Made by a program: the position numbers and the translations under genes. Positions 49,711 to 58,234 of a stretch of 64,000 nt of DNA are shown here, piece after piece; within the stretch, counting starts at the first letter, position 1, and every line of letters starts with the position of its first letter. This stretch comes from Streptomyces noursei ATCC 11455 (GTDB lineage Bacteria > Actinomycetota > Actinomycetes > Streptomycetales > Streptomycetaceae). Location of the stretch: contig NZ_CP011533.1 of NCBI RefSeq assembly GCF_001704275.1, positions 4,836,001-4,900,000 on the forward strand, written 5' to 3'. The notes under the pieces are model-generated. The model did not search any database and had not been told where the DNA came from. It saw nothing but the letters and a program-made list of their open reading frames with translations.

Positions 49711-51375
49711 TCAGCTGCTGCGACCGGTCGAGACGGTCAGCTCGATGGTGTCGCCGCTGCGCGGGTCCCACCAACTGACGGCATTGGGCGTCTGGTCCGT
49801 GACGGTGTTCTTGGGCCAGAGGCCGTCGTTCACTTCCCTGACCACCCGGTACTTCCACCCGGCGGCCTCGATGCACTGCTTGACCGACTCCAGGTTCTTG
49901 CCCTTGAAGTAGGGGAAGAGGACCTTGCCCTTCAGGCTGTCGCTGACGGCCGGCGTCGGGTTGGTGCACTCGGTGACCCGGATCGTCGCCGTCTTGTCTT
50001 CGGGGCGCGTGCTGGCGGTGGGCGACGAGGAGTAGGAGTACGAGGACGTCGGGGTGTCGGTGCCACCGCCGCCGCCATCGCTGCCGGCGCTCAGGCCGAT
50101 GCCGATCGCTATCGCGGTGACCACGACCACGCCCACCACCGCCGAGACGATGACCACCGGGCTGTTGTTCTTCCGGGGCCGTGCCGGCGGCATCGAGCCC
50201 GTCACCGGCGCGGGCGGGCCGGGGAACGGCGGCGGCGGGGCCTGGAAACCGGCGCCGACGAACGGCGCGGGCGTCGGGGCCGGGCCGGGCGCCGGCGTGG
50301 GGTAGGCGTTGTTCACCGGCGGCGGCGTTGAAGGACCGAAGGCCGCCTGCGTCGGCTGGTACGGCTGCTGGACGTTCGGCGGTGCCGGGGTCTGCGGGTT
50401 TCCGGAGGCGGTGGGGAACACCGCGGAGGAGACCGAGGCGCCGCTGGTGCGGGCCCGCGGGCCCTCGCTGATGATCAGCGGCGTCGCCCCGGACTGGCCG
50501 GAGCCGGCGATCCGCAGGCACTCGTCCCGCATCGCCTCGGCGGTGGGGAACCGTTCGTTGGGGTTCTTCTTCAGCGCCCGGGTCACCAGCGCGTCCACCG
50601 CGGGCGGCAGCGAGCGGTTGATGCTCGACGGGACCGGCGGCTCTTCCTGGACGTGGGCGTAGGCGATGGCCAGCGGGGAGTCCGCGTCGAACGGCAGCTG
50701 GCCGGTCAGCAGCTCGAAGAGCATGATGCCGACCGAGTACAGGTCGGAGCGGGCGTCCACGCCGCGGCCGAGCGCCTGCTCGGGCGAGAGGTACTGCGGG
50801 GTGCCGACGACCATGCCGGTCTGCGTCATCGACGTCACGCCGGACTGCATGGCGCGGGCGATACCGAAGTCCATGACCTTGACGACATTGCGCTTGGTCA
50901 TCATGACGTTGCCCGGCTTGATGTCCCGGTGGACCAGGCCCATCTCGTGGCTCGCCTCCAGCGCGGCGAGCACGTCGGCGGTGATTTTCAGCGCCTTTTC
51001 CGTCGGCATCGCGCCGTGCTGGGCGATGTCGCCGTCGAGCACGGAGCGCAGCGGCTGGCCGGAGACGTACTCCATGATGATGTACGGGACCATGCCGCCG
51101 TCGAGCTCGTCCTCGCCGGAGTCGAAGACCGAGACGATGTTGGTGTGGGTGAGCTTCGCCACTGACTGCGCCTCGCGGCGGAAGCGCTCGCGGAACGCCT
51201 GCTCGCGGCCGAGCTCGGTGTGCAGGGTCTTGATTGCGACCTCGCGGTCCAGCACGCTGTCATAGGCGAGGTGCACGGAGGCCATGCCACCTGCACCAAG
51301 AAGATCACGAAGCTGGTAACGTCCACCGCCGACCGAACGGCCCTCGAATTGGCCCTGAGCGCCGTCCTGGCTCAT
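49711..51375 (-). CDS. Ser/Thr protein kinase with single PASTA-like domain
   Basis: Start ATG 51375 (MSQDGAQGQ) gives 554 aa. The kinase domain (about 20-280) has GAGGMASV, Lys49 (VAIK), HRDIKPGN, DFGIARAM and the activation-loop threonines MTQTG. A Pro-rich juxtamembrane region (about 290-395) and a membrane helix (about 400-425) lead to a Ser/Thr-rich stalk and one PASTA-like extracellular domain (about 475-550, KGKNLESVKQCIEAAGWKY). The domain contains two Cys. It is divergent from a second kinase gene. S. coelicolor has a similar kinase pair near its bkd genes. Confidence 0.93.
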   Translation of the reverse strand: MSQDGAQGQFEGRSVGGGRYQLRDLLGAGGMASVHLAYDSVLDREVAIKTLHTELGREQAFRERFRREAQSVAKLTHTNIVSVFDSGEDELDGGMVPYIIMEYVSGQPLRSVLDGDIAQHGAMPTEKALKITADVLAALEASHEMGLVHRDIKPGNVMMTKRNVVKVMDFGIARAMQSGVTSMTQTGMVVGTPQYLSPEQALGRGVDARSDLYSVGIMLFELLTGQLPFDADSPLAIAYAHVQEEPPVPSSINRSLPPAVDALVTRALKKNPNERFPTAEAMRDECLRIAGSGQSGATPLIISEGPRARTSGASVSSAVFPTASGNPQTPAPPNVQQPYQPTQAAFGPSTPPPVNNAYPTPAPGPAPTPAPFVGAGFQAPPPPFPGPPAPVTGSMPPARPRKNNSPVVIVSAVVGVVVVTAIAIGIGLSAGSDGGGGGTDTPTSSYSYSSSPTASTRPEDKTATIRVTECTNPTPAVSDSLKGKVLFPYFKGKNLESVKQCIEAAGWKYRVVREVNDGLWPKNTVTDQTPNAVSWWDPRSGDTIELTVSTGRSS

Positions 51376-51687
51376 CGTCCCGCTTCCCCCTGGGCGCACT
51401 GCCCGTATGTCCAGCGATCAAATCTAGAATTCCGCAGCCAAGTCTGCCCCAGGCCACGGACACGTCAAGCTGTGTGCCCGTTCCGTGACCAGATGTGCAA
51501 GATCCGGGCACGATCGTGGAGGGTTCGGTCCCTCCGGTCACCCCTGGTGAACTTGCCACTCTTGGTAAGAGGAAGGTTTGATGGCCGGTCCACGACGGAC
51601 CGGTGGGTGCCGCGGAACCTGTAGCGTGCTCTAGCGAAGACCGAGACCTTACCGCTGTGATGCGGATCGATTCGACGGCGAGGACCG
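51376..51687. promoter_or_regulatory. Divergent promoter region of two kinase genes
   Basis: The 312-bp gap is less GC-rich than its surroundings and must hold promoters for both kinases. A small hairpin CTCTT-GGT-AAGAG is at 51559-51571 and GGAAGGTTTGATGG follows. No recognised operator is visible. Short overlapping frames here lack codon-phase bias and are not called. Confidence 0.5.
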
Positions 51688-53358
51688 ATGGCACCGACGC
51701 AGAGCCCCCAGGGGCCGTCCGATCCTGACGCCACCGGCTCCAACGTCCCGGACGCACCGGAGATGTGGGGCAACGGCGGACTGGTCGGTGACGGCCGCTA
51801 CCGGCTGACGCGCCGGCTGGGCCGTGGCGGCATGGCGGAGGTGTTCGCCGCCGAGGACGTACGCCTGGGCCGTACCGTCGCCGTGAAGCTGCTGCGCGCC
51901 GACCTCGCCGAGGATCCGGTGTCCAAGGCCCGCTTCACCCGCGAGGCACAGTCGGTGGCCGGCCTGAACCACCACGCGGTCGTGGCCGTGTACGACTCCG
52001 GCGAGGACTTCGTCGGCGGCAACACCGTGCCCTACATCGTGATGGAGCTGGTCGAGGGCCACACCATCCGCGATCTGCTGCTCAACGCCGACGCCCCGCC
52101 GCCGGACCAGGCGCTGATCATCGTCTCCGGGGTGCTGGAGGCGCTGGCCTACAGCCACCAGCACGGCATCGTGCACCGTGACATCAAGCCCGCGAACGTG
52201 ATCATCACCAACAGCGGCGCCGTGAAGGTGATGGACTTCGGCATCGCCCGTGCCCTGCACGGCGCGCAGTCGACCATGACGCAGACCGGCATGGTCATGG
52301 GCACCCCGCAGTACCTGTCCCCGGAGCAGGCGCTCGGCAAGACCGTCGACACCCGCTCCGACCTCTACGCCACCGGCTGCCTGCTCTACGAACTCCTCGC
52401 GCAGCGGCCGCCGTTCACCGGTGAGACCCCGCTCTCGGTCGTCTACCAGCACGTCCAGGACATGCCGGTGGCGCCCTCCCAGGTCGCCGACTCGGTGCCG
52501 CCGGAGCTGGACGGCCTGGTCATGCGGTCGCTGGCCAAGGACCCCGACGACCGTTTCCAGAGCGCCGAGGAGATGCGCGGTCTGGTCCAGTACTCGCTGC
52601 AGATGCTGCACGAGCAGGGTGGCCACACCGGCACCTGGAACACCGGTCCGGTCGCGATGCCCGAGGGCGGCCACACCATGGCCCTCCGCGGCGGTGTCGC
52701 CGAGACCACCGCGCTGTCCCACCCCGACGCCGGGCAGACCGCGGCGCAGCCGATGCTGGCACCCGGGATGCGGGACGACGACGGCGGTTTCGAGGGCGGC
52801 TACCGCCAGGCCAAGGGCGGCCGCGGCAAGGCGTGGCTGATCGCGGTGCTCGCGCTGATCGCCATCGGCGTGGGCGTGGCCTTCGCGCTGCAGAACACCA
52901 GCGACAGCGGGCACAAGCCCAAGACGCCGATCACGCAGTCCCCGCAGCCCTCGGAGTCGGACCAGACCACCGAGCCGCCGACGGACGAGCAGACCACCCC
53001 GGAGACCTACCCGGGCGGCACCAGCGGTGGCGGGAACACCTACACCCACCGGCCGAGCCGTGAGCCCAGCACCCGGCCGTCGTCCGAGCCGCCCAGCTCG
53101 GAGCCGCCGAGCTCGGAGCCGCCGACCAGCACCACCGGCGGGACGACCACCGGCGGGACCACCGACGGCGGCACCACCACCGGCGGTACGACGGACGGTG
53201 GCACCACGGACGGCGGGACCACCAACGGTGGGACGACCAACGGTGGCACCACCAACGGTGGGACGACCAATGGCGGGACGACCAACGGTGGTACCAACAA
53301 CGGCGGCACCACCACCGGCGGCGGTACGACGCCGCTGGGCGGGGCGACCGGCGGCTGA
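51688..53358 (+). CDS. Ser/Thr protein kinase with extracellular Gly-Thr repeat tail
   Basis: ATG 51688 behind GAGGA gives 556 aa. The kinase domain (about 37-300) shows GRGGMAEV, Lys67 (VAVK), HRDIKPANV, DFGIARALH and STMTQTGMVMGTPQYLSPEQ. A membrane helix (about residues 385-405) leads to an extracellular tail rich in Thr, Ser and Pro. The tail ends in twelve near-perfect GGTT(T/D/N) pentapeptides (residues 484-543) and no PASTA domain. The close kinase resemblance and divergence from the gene at 49711 suggest an ancient duplication. The repeat tail is probably a cell-wall-spanning or wall-sensing stalk. Confidence 0.94.
   Translation: MAPTQSPQGPSDPDATGSNVPDAPEMWGNGGLVGDGRYRLTRRLGRGGMAEVFAAEDVRLGRTVAVKLLRADLAEDPVSKARFTREAQSVAGLNHHAVVAVYDSGEDFVGGNTVPYIVMELVEGHTIRDLLLNADAPPPDQALIIVSGVLEALAYSHQHGIVHRDIKPANVIITNSGAVKVMDFGIARALHGAQSTMTQTGMVMGTPQYLSPEQALGKTVDTRSDLYATGCLLYELLAQRPPFTGETPLSVVYQHVQDMPVAPSQVADSVPPELDGLVMRSLAKDPDDRFQSAEEMRGLVQYSLQMLHEQGGHTGTWNTGPVAMPEGGHTMALRGGVAETTALSHPDAGQTAAQPMLAPGMRDDDGGFEGGYRQAKGGRGKAWLIAVLALIAIGVGVAFALQNTSDSGHKPKTPITQSPQPSESDQTTEPPTDEQTTPETYPGGTSGGGNTYTHRPSREPSTRPSSEPPSSEPPSSEPPTSTTGGTTTGGTTDGGTTTGGTTDGGTTDGGTTNGGTTNGGTTNGGTTNGGTTNGGTNNGGTTTGGGTTPLGGATGG
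53137..53316 (+). repeat. Twelve 15-bp repeats encoding GGTT(N/D/T)
   Basis: Units of 15 bp encode Gly-Gly-Thr-Thr-X, with X = Thr or Asp in the first five units and Asn in the next six, and Thr in the last. The eleventh unit reads GGTNN. Codon usage varies between units, so it is protein-level conservation more than recent DNA slippage. Confidence 0.85.
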
Positions 53359-53364
53359 CCGAGG

Positions 53365-53393
53365 ACGGGCTGACGCCTCGCGCGTCAGCCCGT
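53365..53393. terminator. Terminator between kinase and phosphotransferase genes
   Basis: A 12-bp perfect stem ACGGGCTGACGC / GCGTCAGCCCGT with a 5-nt loop lies just after the kinase stop and overlaps the 3' end of the converging gene. Confidence 0.88.
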
Positions 53394-54428
53394 GAACGCC
53401 CTCCGCACGGCCGGATACGCGCGGGTCCACCACACCGCCAGCGCGGCCGCGGCGGGGAACTGCGGATCGGTGCGTCGGTCGCCGAGCCGGTAGCGCCAGG
53501 TGAGCATCCAGAAGTCGTTCAGCCGCTCCCACCAGACCCGGTGGACGGCCGCGGCCAGCTCGTCGGCACCGGCGCCGCACACCCTGCGGTAGGCGCCCGC
53601 GTACGCGGCGACCTTCGCCAGGTCCAGCGTCCCGCAGGGGCGGACGAAGAAGATCGCGGCGGCGCGCACCGCCTCCTCGGCGCGGGGCTGGACGCCCAGC
53701 CGGTCCCAGTCGACGATCGCGGCCGGTTCGGTGCCGCGGTAGAGCACGTTCAGCGGGTGGAAGTCGCCGTGCACCCAGCCCGCCGGGGGCTCCGCGCCGG
53801 GCGCCGGCCGGCGGTGCGCCTGCCGCTCCAGCAGGGTCCGGCGCTCCAGCAGACGGTGCTCGGCGAGCTCGTCGAAGCTGGTGCGGGGACGGGCGCCGCG
53901 GGTCAGTGCCAGCAGCTCGTCGATCGTCTCGAAGGTCCGCTCGGGGTCGGCGGCGGCGTCCGTGCCGGGCGGCCGCGGCGGCGCCGGCTCATCGGCCATG
54001 ACCTGCTCCAGCGTGGTGTGGACGAGCCCGAGCAGGGCGCCGAGCCGGCACGACTGACCGACGGTCAGCACCGCGCCGCTCAGATGCCGGCCCTCGATCC
54101 AGGGGTGCAGGGCGTAGCAGCGGCCGTCCAGCACGGTGAAGGTCCGGCCGTCCGCGCCCGTCACGGGAGGGACGACCGGCAGACCGAGCCCGGCCAGCCG
54201 GCGGGTGGCGCGGTGCTGCCGGGTGAGGGCGGCGCGGTCGCCGTCGAGGTGGTGTTTGAGGAAGTAGCGGCCGCGGGTCGTGGCGAGGAAGTAGCCGTGG
54301 TTGAGCAGCCCCTCGGCGACGGGCTCGCAGGACAGCGGTGCCCCGGCGCTGTCGTAGTGGCGCAGCAGGGATCCGAGGGTGTCGCGATCGGGCGTCGCCG
54401 CCGACCGGACTACAGATGAGCGCAGCAC
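53385..54428 (-). CDS. Aminoglycoside phosphotransferase-fold (APH) kinase
   Basis: The 347-aa protein has an APH-type fold. An N-terminal lobe contains YFLKHHLDGDRAALTRQHRATRRL, then the catalytic loop VHGDFHPLNVLYRG (Asp as base) and the metal-binding IVDWDRLGVQPRAEEA. The family includes antibiotic kinases, homoserine kinase II and choline kinases. Sequence alone cannot say which small hydroxyl compound is phosphorylated. The tail has a Trp-rich stretch (VWWERLNDFWMLTWRYRLGD). No resistance genes are adjacent, so a housekeeping substrate is as likely as an antibiotic. Confidence 0.88.
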   Translation of the reverse strand: MLRSSVVRSAATPDRDTLGSLLRHYDSAGAPLSCEPVAEGLLNHGYFLATTRGRYFLKHHLDGDRAALTRQHRATRRLAGLGLPVVPPVTGADGRTFTVLDGRCYALHPWIEGRHLSGAVLTVGQSCRLGALLGLVHTTLEQVMADEPAPPRPPGTDAAADPERTFETIDELLALTRGARPRTSFDELAEHRLLERRTLLERQAHRRPAPGAEPPAGWVHGDFHPLNVLYRGTEPAAIVDWDRLGVQPRAEEAVRAAAIFFVRPCGTLDLAKVAAYAGAYRRVCGAGADELAAAVHRVWWERLNDFWMLTWRYRLGDRRTDPQFPAAAALAVWWTRAYPAVRRAFTG

Positions 54429-54480
54429 GCGCCAGATGTTAGATCAACGTCGCCCAGTGGAGTGGGTGTACCGGAAAGCC

Positions 54481-54897
54481 TTACAGAGGGTGTGCATATC
54501 CGAAGACCGGGACATCCGTGAGGTGATGCAGCGTCACGAACTCCGGCTCTATCCGCAGGAAGACCGGGTCGTACGGGACCCCGTCGGCCAGCCGCGGGGT
54601 GCGGCCGAACAACTCCCGTTCGGCCGGGGTGGGTTCGATGACCCGGGCGGTGCCGGTGAACTGCACGGACCAGGTGTCGCGGGCGCCGCTGTTGACGTTG
54701 TCGGCCTCGTACGCGACGACGCTGCCGTCCAGTGCGCGGTGGTAGTCGTAGCCGCGGTGCAGCCGCAGGATCACGCGGTCGTCGACGACGATGTGCCGGG
54801 TGACGGTGGTGAAGGGGAGCGCCCGGCGGCTCGCCGACACCCGGCCGTAGGGGGTCCTGCTGAGCAGCTCGATGGCACGGAAGACGTCGGTGGGCAT
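54481..54897 (-). CDS. Pyridoxamine 5'-phosphate oxidase-fold flavin/cofactor protein
   Basis: ATG 54897 (MPTDVFRAIELLSRTPYGRV) gives 138 aa; longer frames upstream are unsupported. The split-barrel fold of the PPOX family is suggested by GRVSASRRALPFTTVTRHIV, VILRLHRGYDYHRAL, VVAYEADNVNSGARDTWSVQFTGTARVI and FLRIEPEFVTLHHL. Members bind FMN, F420 or haem. It lies 127 bp downstream of a NarL-type regulator on the same strand, a common pairing in redox or dormancy regulons, but the function is not known. Confidence 0.85.
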   Translation of the reverse strand: MPTDVFRAIELLSRTPYGRVSASRRALPFTTVTRHIVVDDRVILRLHRGYDYHRALDGSVVAYEADNVNSGARDTWSVQFTGTARVIEPTPAERELFGRTPRLADGVPYDPVFLRIEPEFVTLHHLTDVPVFGYAHPL

Positions 54898-55024
54898 GGT
54901 CCCACCCTGCCCGCCCGGTGGGGCGGCGGATAGGGGCGGCAGCCCCAGGTCGGAGGGACGTTGGTCCCTGTGTCCGGCCGCGGAATCGCCGCCTCCGCGG
55001 CCGTGGCCGGAGTTTTTCTCCTGG

Positions 55025-55702
55025 TCAGCGCCGTTCGGCCTGCATGCGGGCAACATACGCGGCGGCCTGCGAGCGGCGTTCCATGCCGAGCTTGGAAAGC
55101 AGGCTGGAAACGTAATTCTTGATCGTTTTTTCGGCGAGATGGAGCCGTTCGCCGATTGCGCGATTGGTCAGTCCTTCGCCGATCAGATCGAGGATCTTGC
55201 GTTCCTGCTCGGTGAGGTTCGCCAGCCGGTCGTCGCCCTTGGCGGTGCTGCCGTCGCGGAGTCGTTCCAGGACGCGGGCGGTGGCCACCGGATCGAGCAG
55301 TGATTTGCCGGCCGCCACGTCGCGGACCGCCGAGAGGAGTTCGCTGCCCCGGATGGCCTTGAGGACATAACCGGACGCACCGGCCATGATCGCATCGAAG
55401 AGGGCCTCGTCGTCGGCGAACGAGGTGAGCATCAGGCATTTGATGTCCTCGTTCTGCGAGCGGATCTCACGGCAGACCTCGACACCGCTGCCGTCCGGGA
55501 GCCGGACGTCGAGCACGGCCACGTCCGGACGCGTCGCAGGGATCCTGACCAGCGCATCAGCCGCGGTGCCGGCCTCGCCGACCACCTCGATGTCTTCCTC
55601 GACCGTGAGCATTTCGTGGACGCCCCGCCGGACCACTTCGTGGTCATCGAGCAGGAAAACCGTGATTTTTCCGTCTTCGCGCACATCCCCAGTCTCACAC
55701 AT
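55025..55702 (-). CDS. NarL/FixJ (DevR-like) response regulator
   Basis: ATG 55702 follows GGAAGAG; the protein is 225 aa. The receiver domain has ITVFLLDDHEVVRRGVHEML, phospho-acceptor Asp in DVAVLDVRLPDGSG, LTSFADDE and the Lys of GYVLKAIRGSEL. The C-terminal LuxR HTH is LTEQERKILDLIGEGLTNRAIGERL and KTIKNYVSSLLSKLGMERR. It resembles DevR/DosR and its streptomycete paralogues, which respond to oxygen, nitric oxide or redox stress. No histidine kinase is adjacent, so its partner lies elsewhere. Confidence 0.93.
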   Translation of the reverse strand: MCETGDVREDGKITVFLLDDHEVVRRGVHEMLTVEEDIEVVGEAGTAADALVRIPATRPDVAVLDVRLPDGSGVEVCREIRSQNEDIKCLMLTSFADDEALFDAIMAGASGYVLKAIRGSELLSAVRDVAAGKSLLDPVATARVLERLRDGSTAKGDDRLANLTEQERKILDLIGEGLTNRAIGERLHLAEKTIKNYVSSLLSKLGMERRSQAAAYVARMQAERR

Positions 55703-56009
55703 CGACTCTTCCCGTGCTCCAGGTCACCGATATAACGTGCCGTTGTCCCGGCGGCCTGCAACGCTGTGACCAGGAGTTGTTCCCAGCCTTCGCGATTTAC
55801 TTGGAAATCCAAGCAAAATCGCAGGTCAGCGCCATTTTCACTTCGGCTTTGACAATGGGTAACGTGCAATGAGCAGGCCACTCCGGGGCGCTTTGTTCCA
55901 CCCGGATCCGGCCGCGTTCGCACACACCCCGTGCGCCGTATCGGATACCGGGTGAGCCGCAAACGGCCACCGGCGGACCCCGGGGGCCGGACAGACGGAG
56001 GAGCAGCAC
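55703..56009. promoter_or_regulatory. AT-richer intergenic region with 31-bp dyad
   Basis: This 307-bp gap between the response regulator and the second bkd operon is noticeably AT-richer than the genes. It contains an interrupted dyad at 55792-55822: GCGATTT-A-CTTGG-AAAT-CCAAG-CA-AAATCGC, with 7-bp and 5-bp perfect arms. It is likely an operator for one of the divergent transcripts. No other gene is supported. Confidence 0.6.
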
Positions 56010-57227
56010 GTGACCGTGGAAGGCACTGCCGAGCGGAAAACCGCCCGCGGCGGCAGCAAGCGCACCACCGCCAAAAAGGCGACGCCGACGAAAAAGGCGA
56101 CGCAGTCCGGGACCAGGAACAGCGCCCAGCCGGACGAGGCGGAGCAGGACCAGCTCGTACAACTGCTGACCCCCGAAGGGAAGCGGGTCGAGCACCCGGA
56201 TTACGCGATCGACCTCTCTCCCGAGGAACTGCGAGGTCTGTACCGCGACATGGTGCTGACCCGGCGTTTCGACGCCGAGGCGACCACCCTCCAGCGTCAG
56301 GGCGAGCTGGGCCTGTGGGCCTCGCTGCTGGGCCAGGAAGCCGCCCAGATCGGCTCGGGCCGCGCGCTGCGCGACGACGACTATGTCTTCCCCACCTACC
56401 GGGAGCACGGCGTGGCATGGTGCCGCGGCGTCGACCCGACGAACCTGCTGGGCATGTTCCGCGGTGTCAACAACGGCGGCTGGGACCCCAACAGCAACAA
56501 CTTCCACCTCTACACCATCGTCATCGGGTCGCAGACGCTGCACGCGACCGGCTATGCGATGGGCGTGCAGAAGGACGGCGCGGATTCCGCGGTCATCGCG
56601 TATTTCGGTGACGGCGCCTCCAGCCAGGGCGACGTCGCCGAGTCCTTCACCTTCTCCGCGGTCTACAACGCCCCGGTCGTCTTCTTCTGTCAGAACAACC
56701 AGTGGGCGATCTCCGAGCCCACCGAGAAGCAGACCCGTGTCCCGCTCTACCAGCGCGCCCGCGGCTTCGGCTTCCCCGGCGTCCGGGTCGACGGCAACGA
56801 CGTCCTGGCGTGCCTGGCGGTGACCAAGGCGGCACTGGACCGGGCGCGCACCGGCCAAGGCCCCATGCTCGTCGAGGCGTTCACCTACCGGATGGGTGCC
56901 CACACCACCTCCGACGACCCGACGCGGTACCGCGCCGACGAGGAGCGGCTGGCCTGGGAGGCCAAGGACCCGATCCTGCGGCTGCGGAAGTACCTGGAGG
57001 CCGAGGGCTTCGTCGACGACGCGTACCTCGCGGCGATCGACGAGGAGAGCGAGACCCTGGGCAAGCGGGTCCGCGATGCCGTACGGGCGATGCCCGACCC
57101 GGACCACATGGCGATCTTCGAGAACGCCTATGCAGACGGGCACGCGCTCGTCGACGAGGAGCGCGCGCAGTTCGCCGCCTACCAGGCGTCGTTCGCCGAC
57201 GCCGAAGCCGCCGCGGAGGGGAACTGA
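56010..57227 (+). CDS. bkdA: 2-oxoacid dehydrogenase E1 alpha subunit (copy 2)
   Basis: GTG 56010 follows GGAGGAGCA; the protein is 405 aa. A Lys/Thr/Ala-rich N-terminal tail of about 45 residues (AAKKATPTKKATQ pattern) precedes the thiamine enzyme core. Signatures include DMVLTRRFDAEATTLQRQGE, GDGASSQGDVAESFTFSAVY to CQNNQWAIS and TYRMGAHTTSDDPTRYR. It is the first gene of a second E1a-E1b-E2 operon, as streptomycetes often have two. Substrate could be branched-chain 2-oxoacids or pyruvate-like acids. The tail resembles histone H1-type repeats. Confidence 0.92.
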   Translation: MTVEGTAERKTARGGSKRTTAKKATPTKKATQSGTRNSAQPDEAEQDQLVQLLTPEGKRVEHPDYAIDLSPEELRGLYRDMVLTRRFDAEATTLQRQGELGLWASLLGQEAAQIGSGRALRDDDYVFPTYREHGVAWCRGVDPTNLLGMFRGVNNGGWDPNSNNFHLYTIVIGSQTLHATGYAMGVQKDGADSAVIAYFGDGASSQGDVAESFTFSAVYNAPVVFFCQNNQWAISEPTEKQTRVPLYQRARGFGFPGVRVDGNDVLACLAVTKAALDRARTGQGPMLVEAFTYRMGAHTTSDDPTRYRADEERLAWEAKDPILRLRKYLEAEGFVDDAYLAAIDEESETLGKRVRDAVRAMPDPDHMAIFENAYADGHALVDEERAQFAAYQASFADAEAAAEGN

Positions 57228-57229
57228 CC

Positions 57230-58213
57230 ATGGCCGTCCACGAGAAGATCACCATCGCCAAGGCGATCAACGCGTCGCTGCGCGCCTCCATGGAGGCCGA
57301 CCCCAAGGTCCTCGTGATGGGCGAGGACGTCGGAAAGCTCGGCGGCGTCTTCCGGGTCACCGACGGACTCCAGAAGGACTTCGGCGAGGACCGGGTGATC
57401 GACACCCCGCTCGCCGAGTCCGGCATCATCGGCACCGCGATCGGCCTGGCCCTGCGCGGCTACCGTCCGGTCGCCGAGATCCAGTTCGACGGCTTCGTCT
57501 TCCCCGCCTACGACCAGATCGTCACCCAGCTCGCGAAGATGCACGCGCGGGCGCTGGGCAAGGTCAAGGTCCCGGTCGTCATCCGCATCCCCTACGGCGG
57601 CGGCATCGGCGCGGTCGAGCACCACTCCGAGTCCCCCGAGTCGCTCTTCGCGCATGTCGCGGGCCTCAAGATCGTTTCTCCCTCGAACTCCTCCGACGCC
57701 TACTGGATGCTCCAGCAGGCCATCGCCGGCGACGACCCGGTCATCTACTTCGAGCCCAAGCGCCGCTACCACGACAAGTCGCGCCTGGACACCGAGTCGA
57801 TCCCGGACCCGCTGCACAAGGCCCGGATCACCCGGCCCGGCTCCGACCTCACGCTGGTCGGCTACGGCCCGATGGTGAAGGTCTGCGAGGACGTCGCCAA
57901 GGTCGCCGCCGAGGAGGGCAAGTCGGTCGAGGTCGTCGACCTGCGCTCGATCTCCCCGATCGACTTCGACACCGTGCAGTCCTCGGTCGAGAAGACCGGC
58001 CGGCTGGTCGTGGTCCACGAGGCGCCGGTCTTCTTCGGCTCGGGCGCGGAGATCGCCGCCCGGATCACCGAGCGCTGCTTCTACCACTTGGAAGCACCGG
58101 TGCTGCGGGTCGGCGGCTTCCACGCCCCCTATCCGCCGTCCAGGCTGGAGGACGAGTACCTTCCGGGGCTGGACCGGGTGCTCGACGCCGTTGACCGCGC
58201 GTTGGCGTACTGA
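57230..58213 (+). CDS. bkdB: 2-oxoacid dehydrogenase E1 beta subunit (copy 2)
   Basis: The 327-aa protein starts at ATG 57230, 2 bases after the E1 alpha stop, behind GGAGGGGA. Signatures are VMGEDVGKLGGVFRVTDGL, TPLAESGIIGTAIGLALRG, EIQFDGFVFPAYDQIV, RIPYGGGIGAVEHHSESPES and the C-terminal DLRSISPIDFDTV. It is closely similar to the copy 1 protein, particularly around the active site, and pairs with the preceding alpha subunit. Confidence 0.95.
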   Translation: MAVHEKITIAKAINASLRASMEADPKVLVMGEDVGKLGGVFRVTDGLQKDFGEDRVIDTPLAESGIIGTAIGLALRGYRPVAEIQFDGFVFPAYDQIVTQLAKMHARALGKVKVPVVIRIPYGGGIGAVEHHSESPESLFAHVAGLKIVSPSNSSDAYWMLQQAIAGDDPVIYFEPKRRYHDKSRLDTESIPDPLHKARITRPGSDLTLVGYGPMVKVCEDVAKVAAEEGKSVEVVDLRSISPIDFDTVQSSVEKTGRLVVVHEAPVFFGSGAEIAARITERCFYHLEAPVLRVGGFHAPYPPSRLEDEYLPGLDRVLDAVDRALAY

Positions 58214-58234
58214 GGGCTGAGGAGAGTCGTGACC

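Noticed and set aside
53137..53316. CRISPR array
   Set aside because: Regular repeats are 15 bp, coding and in frame with a kinase; no spacers.
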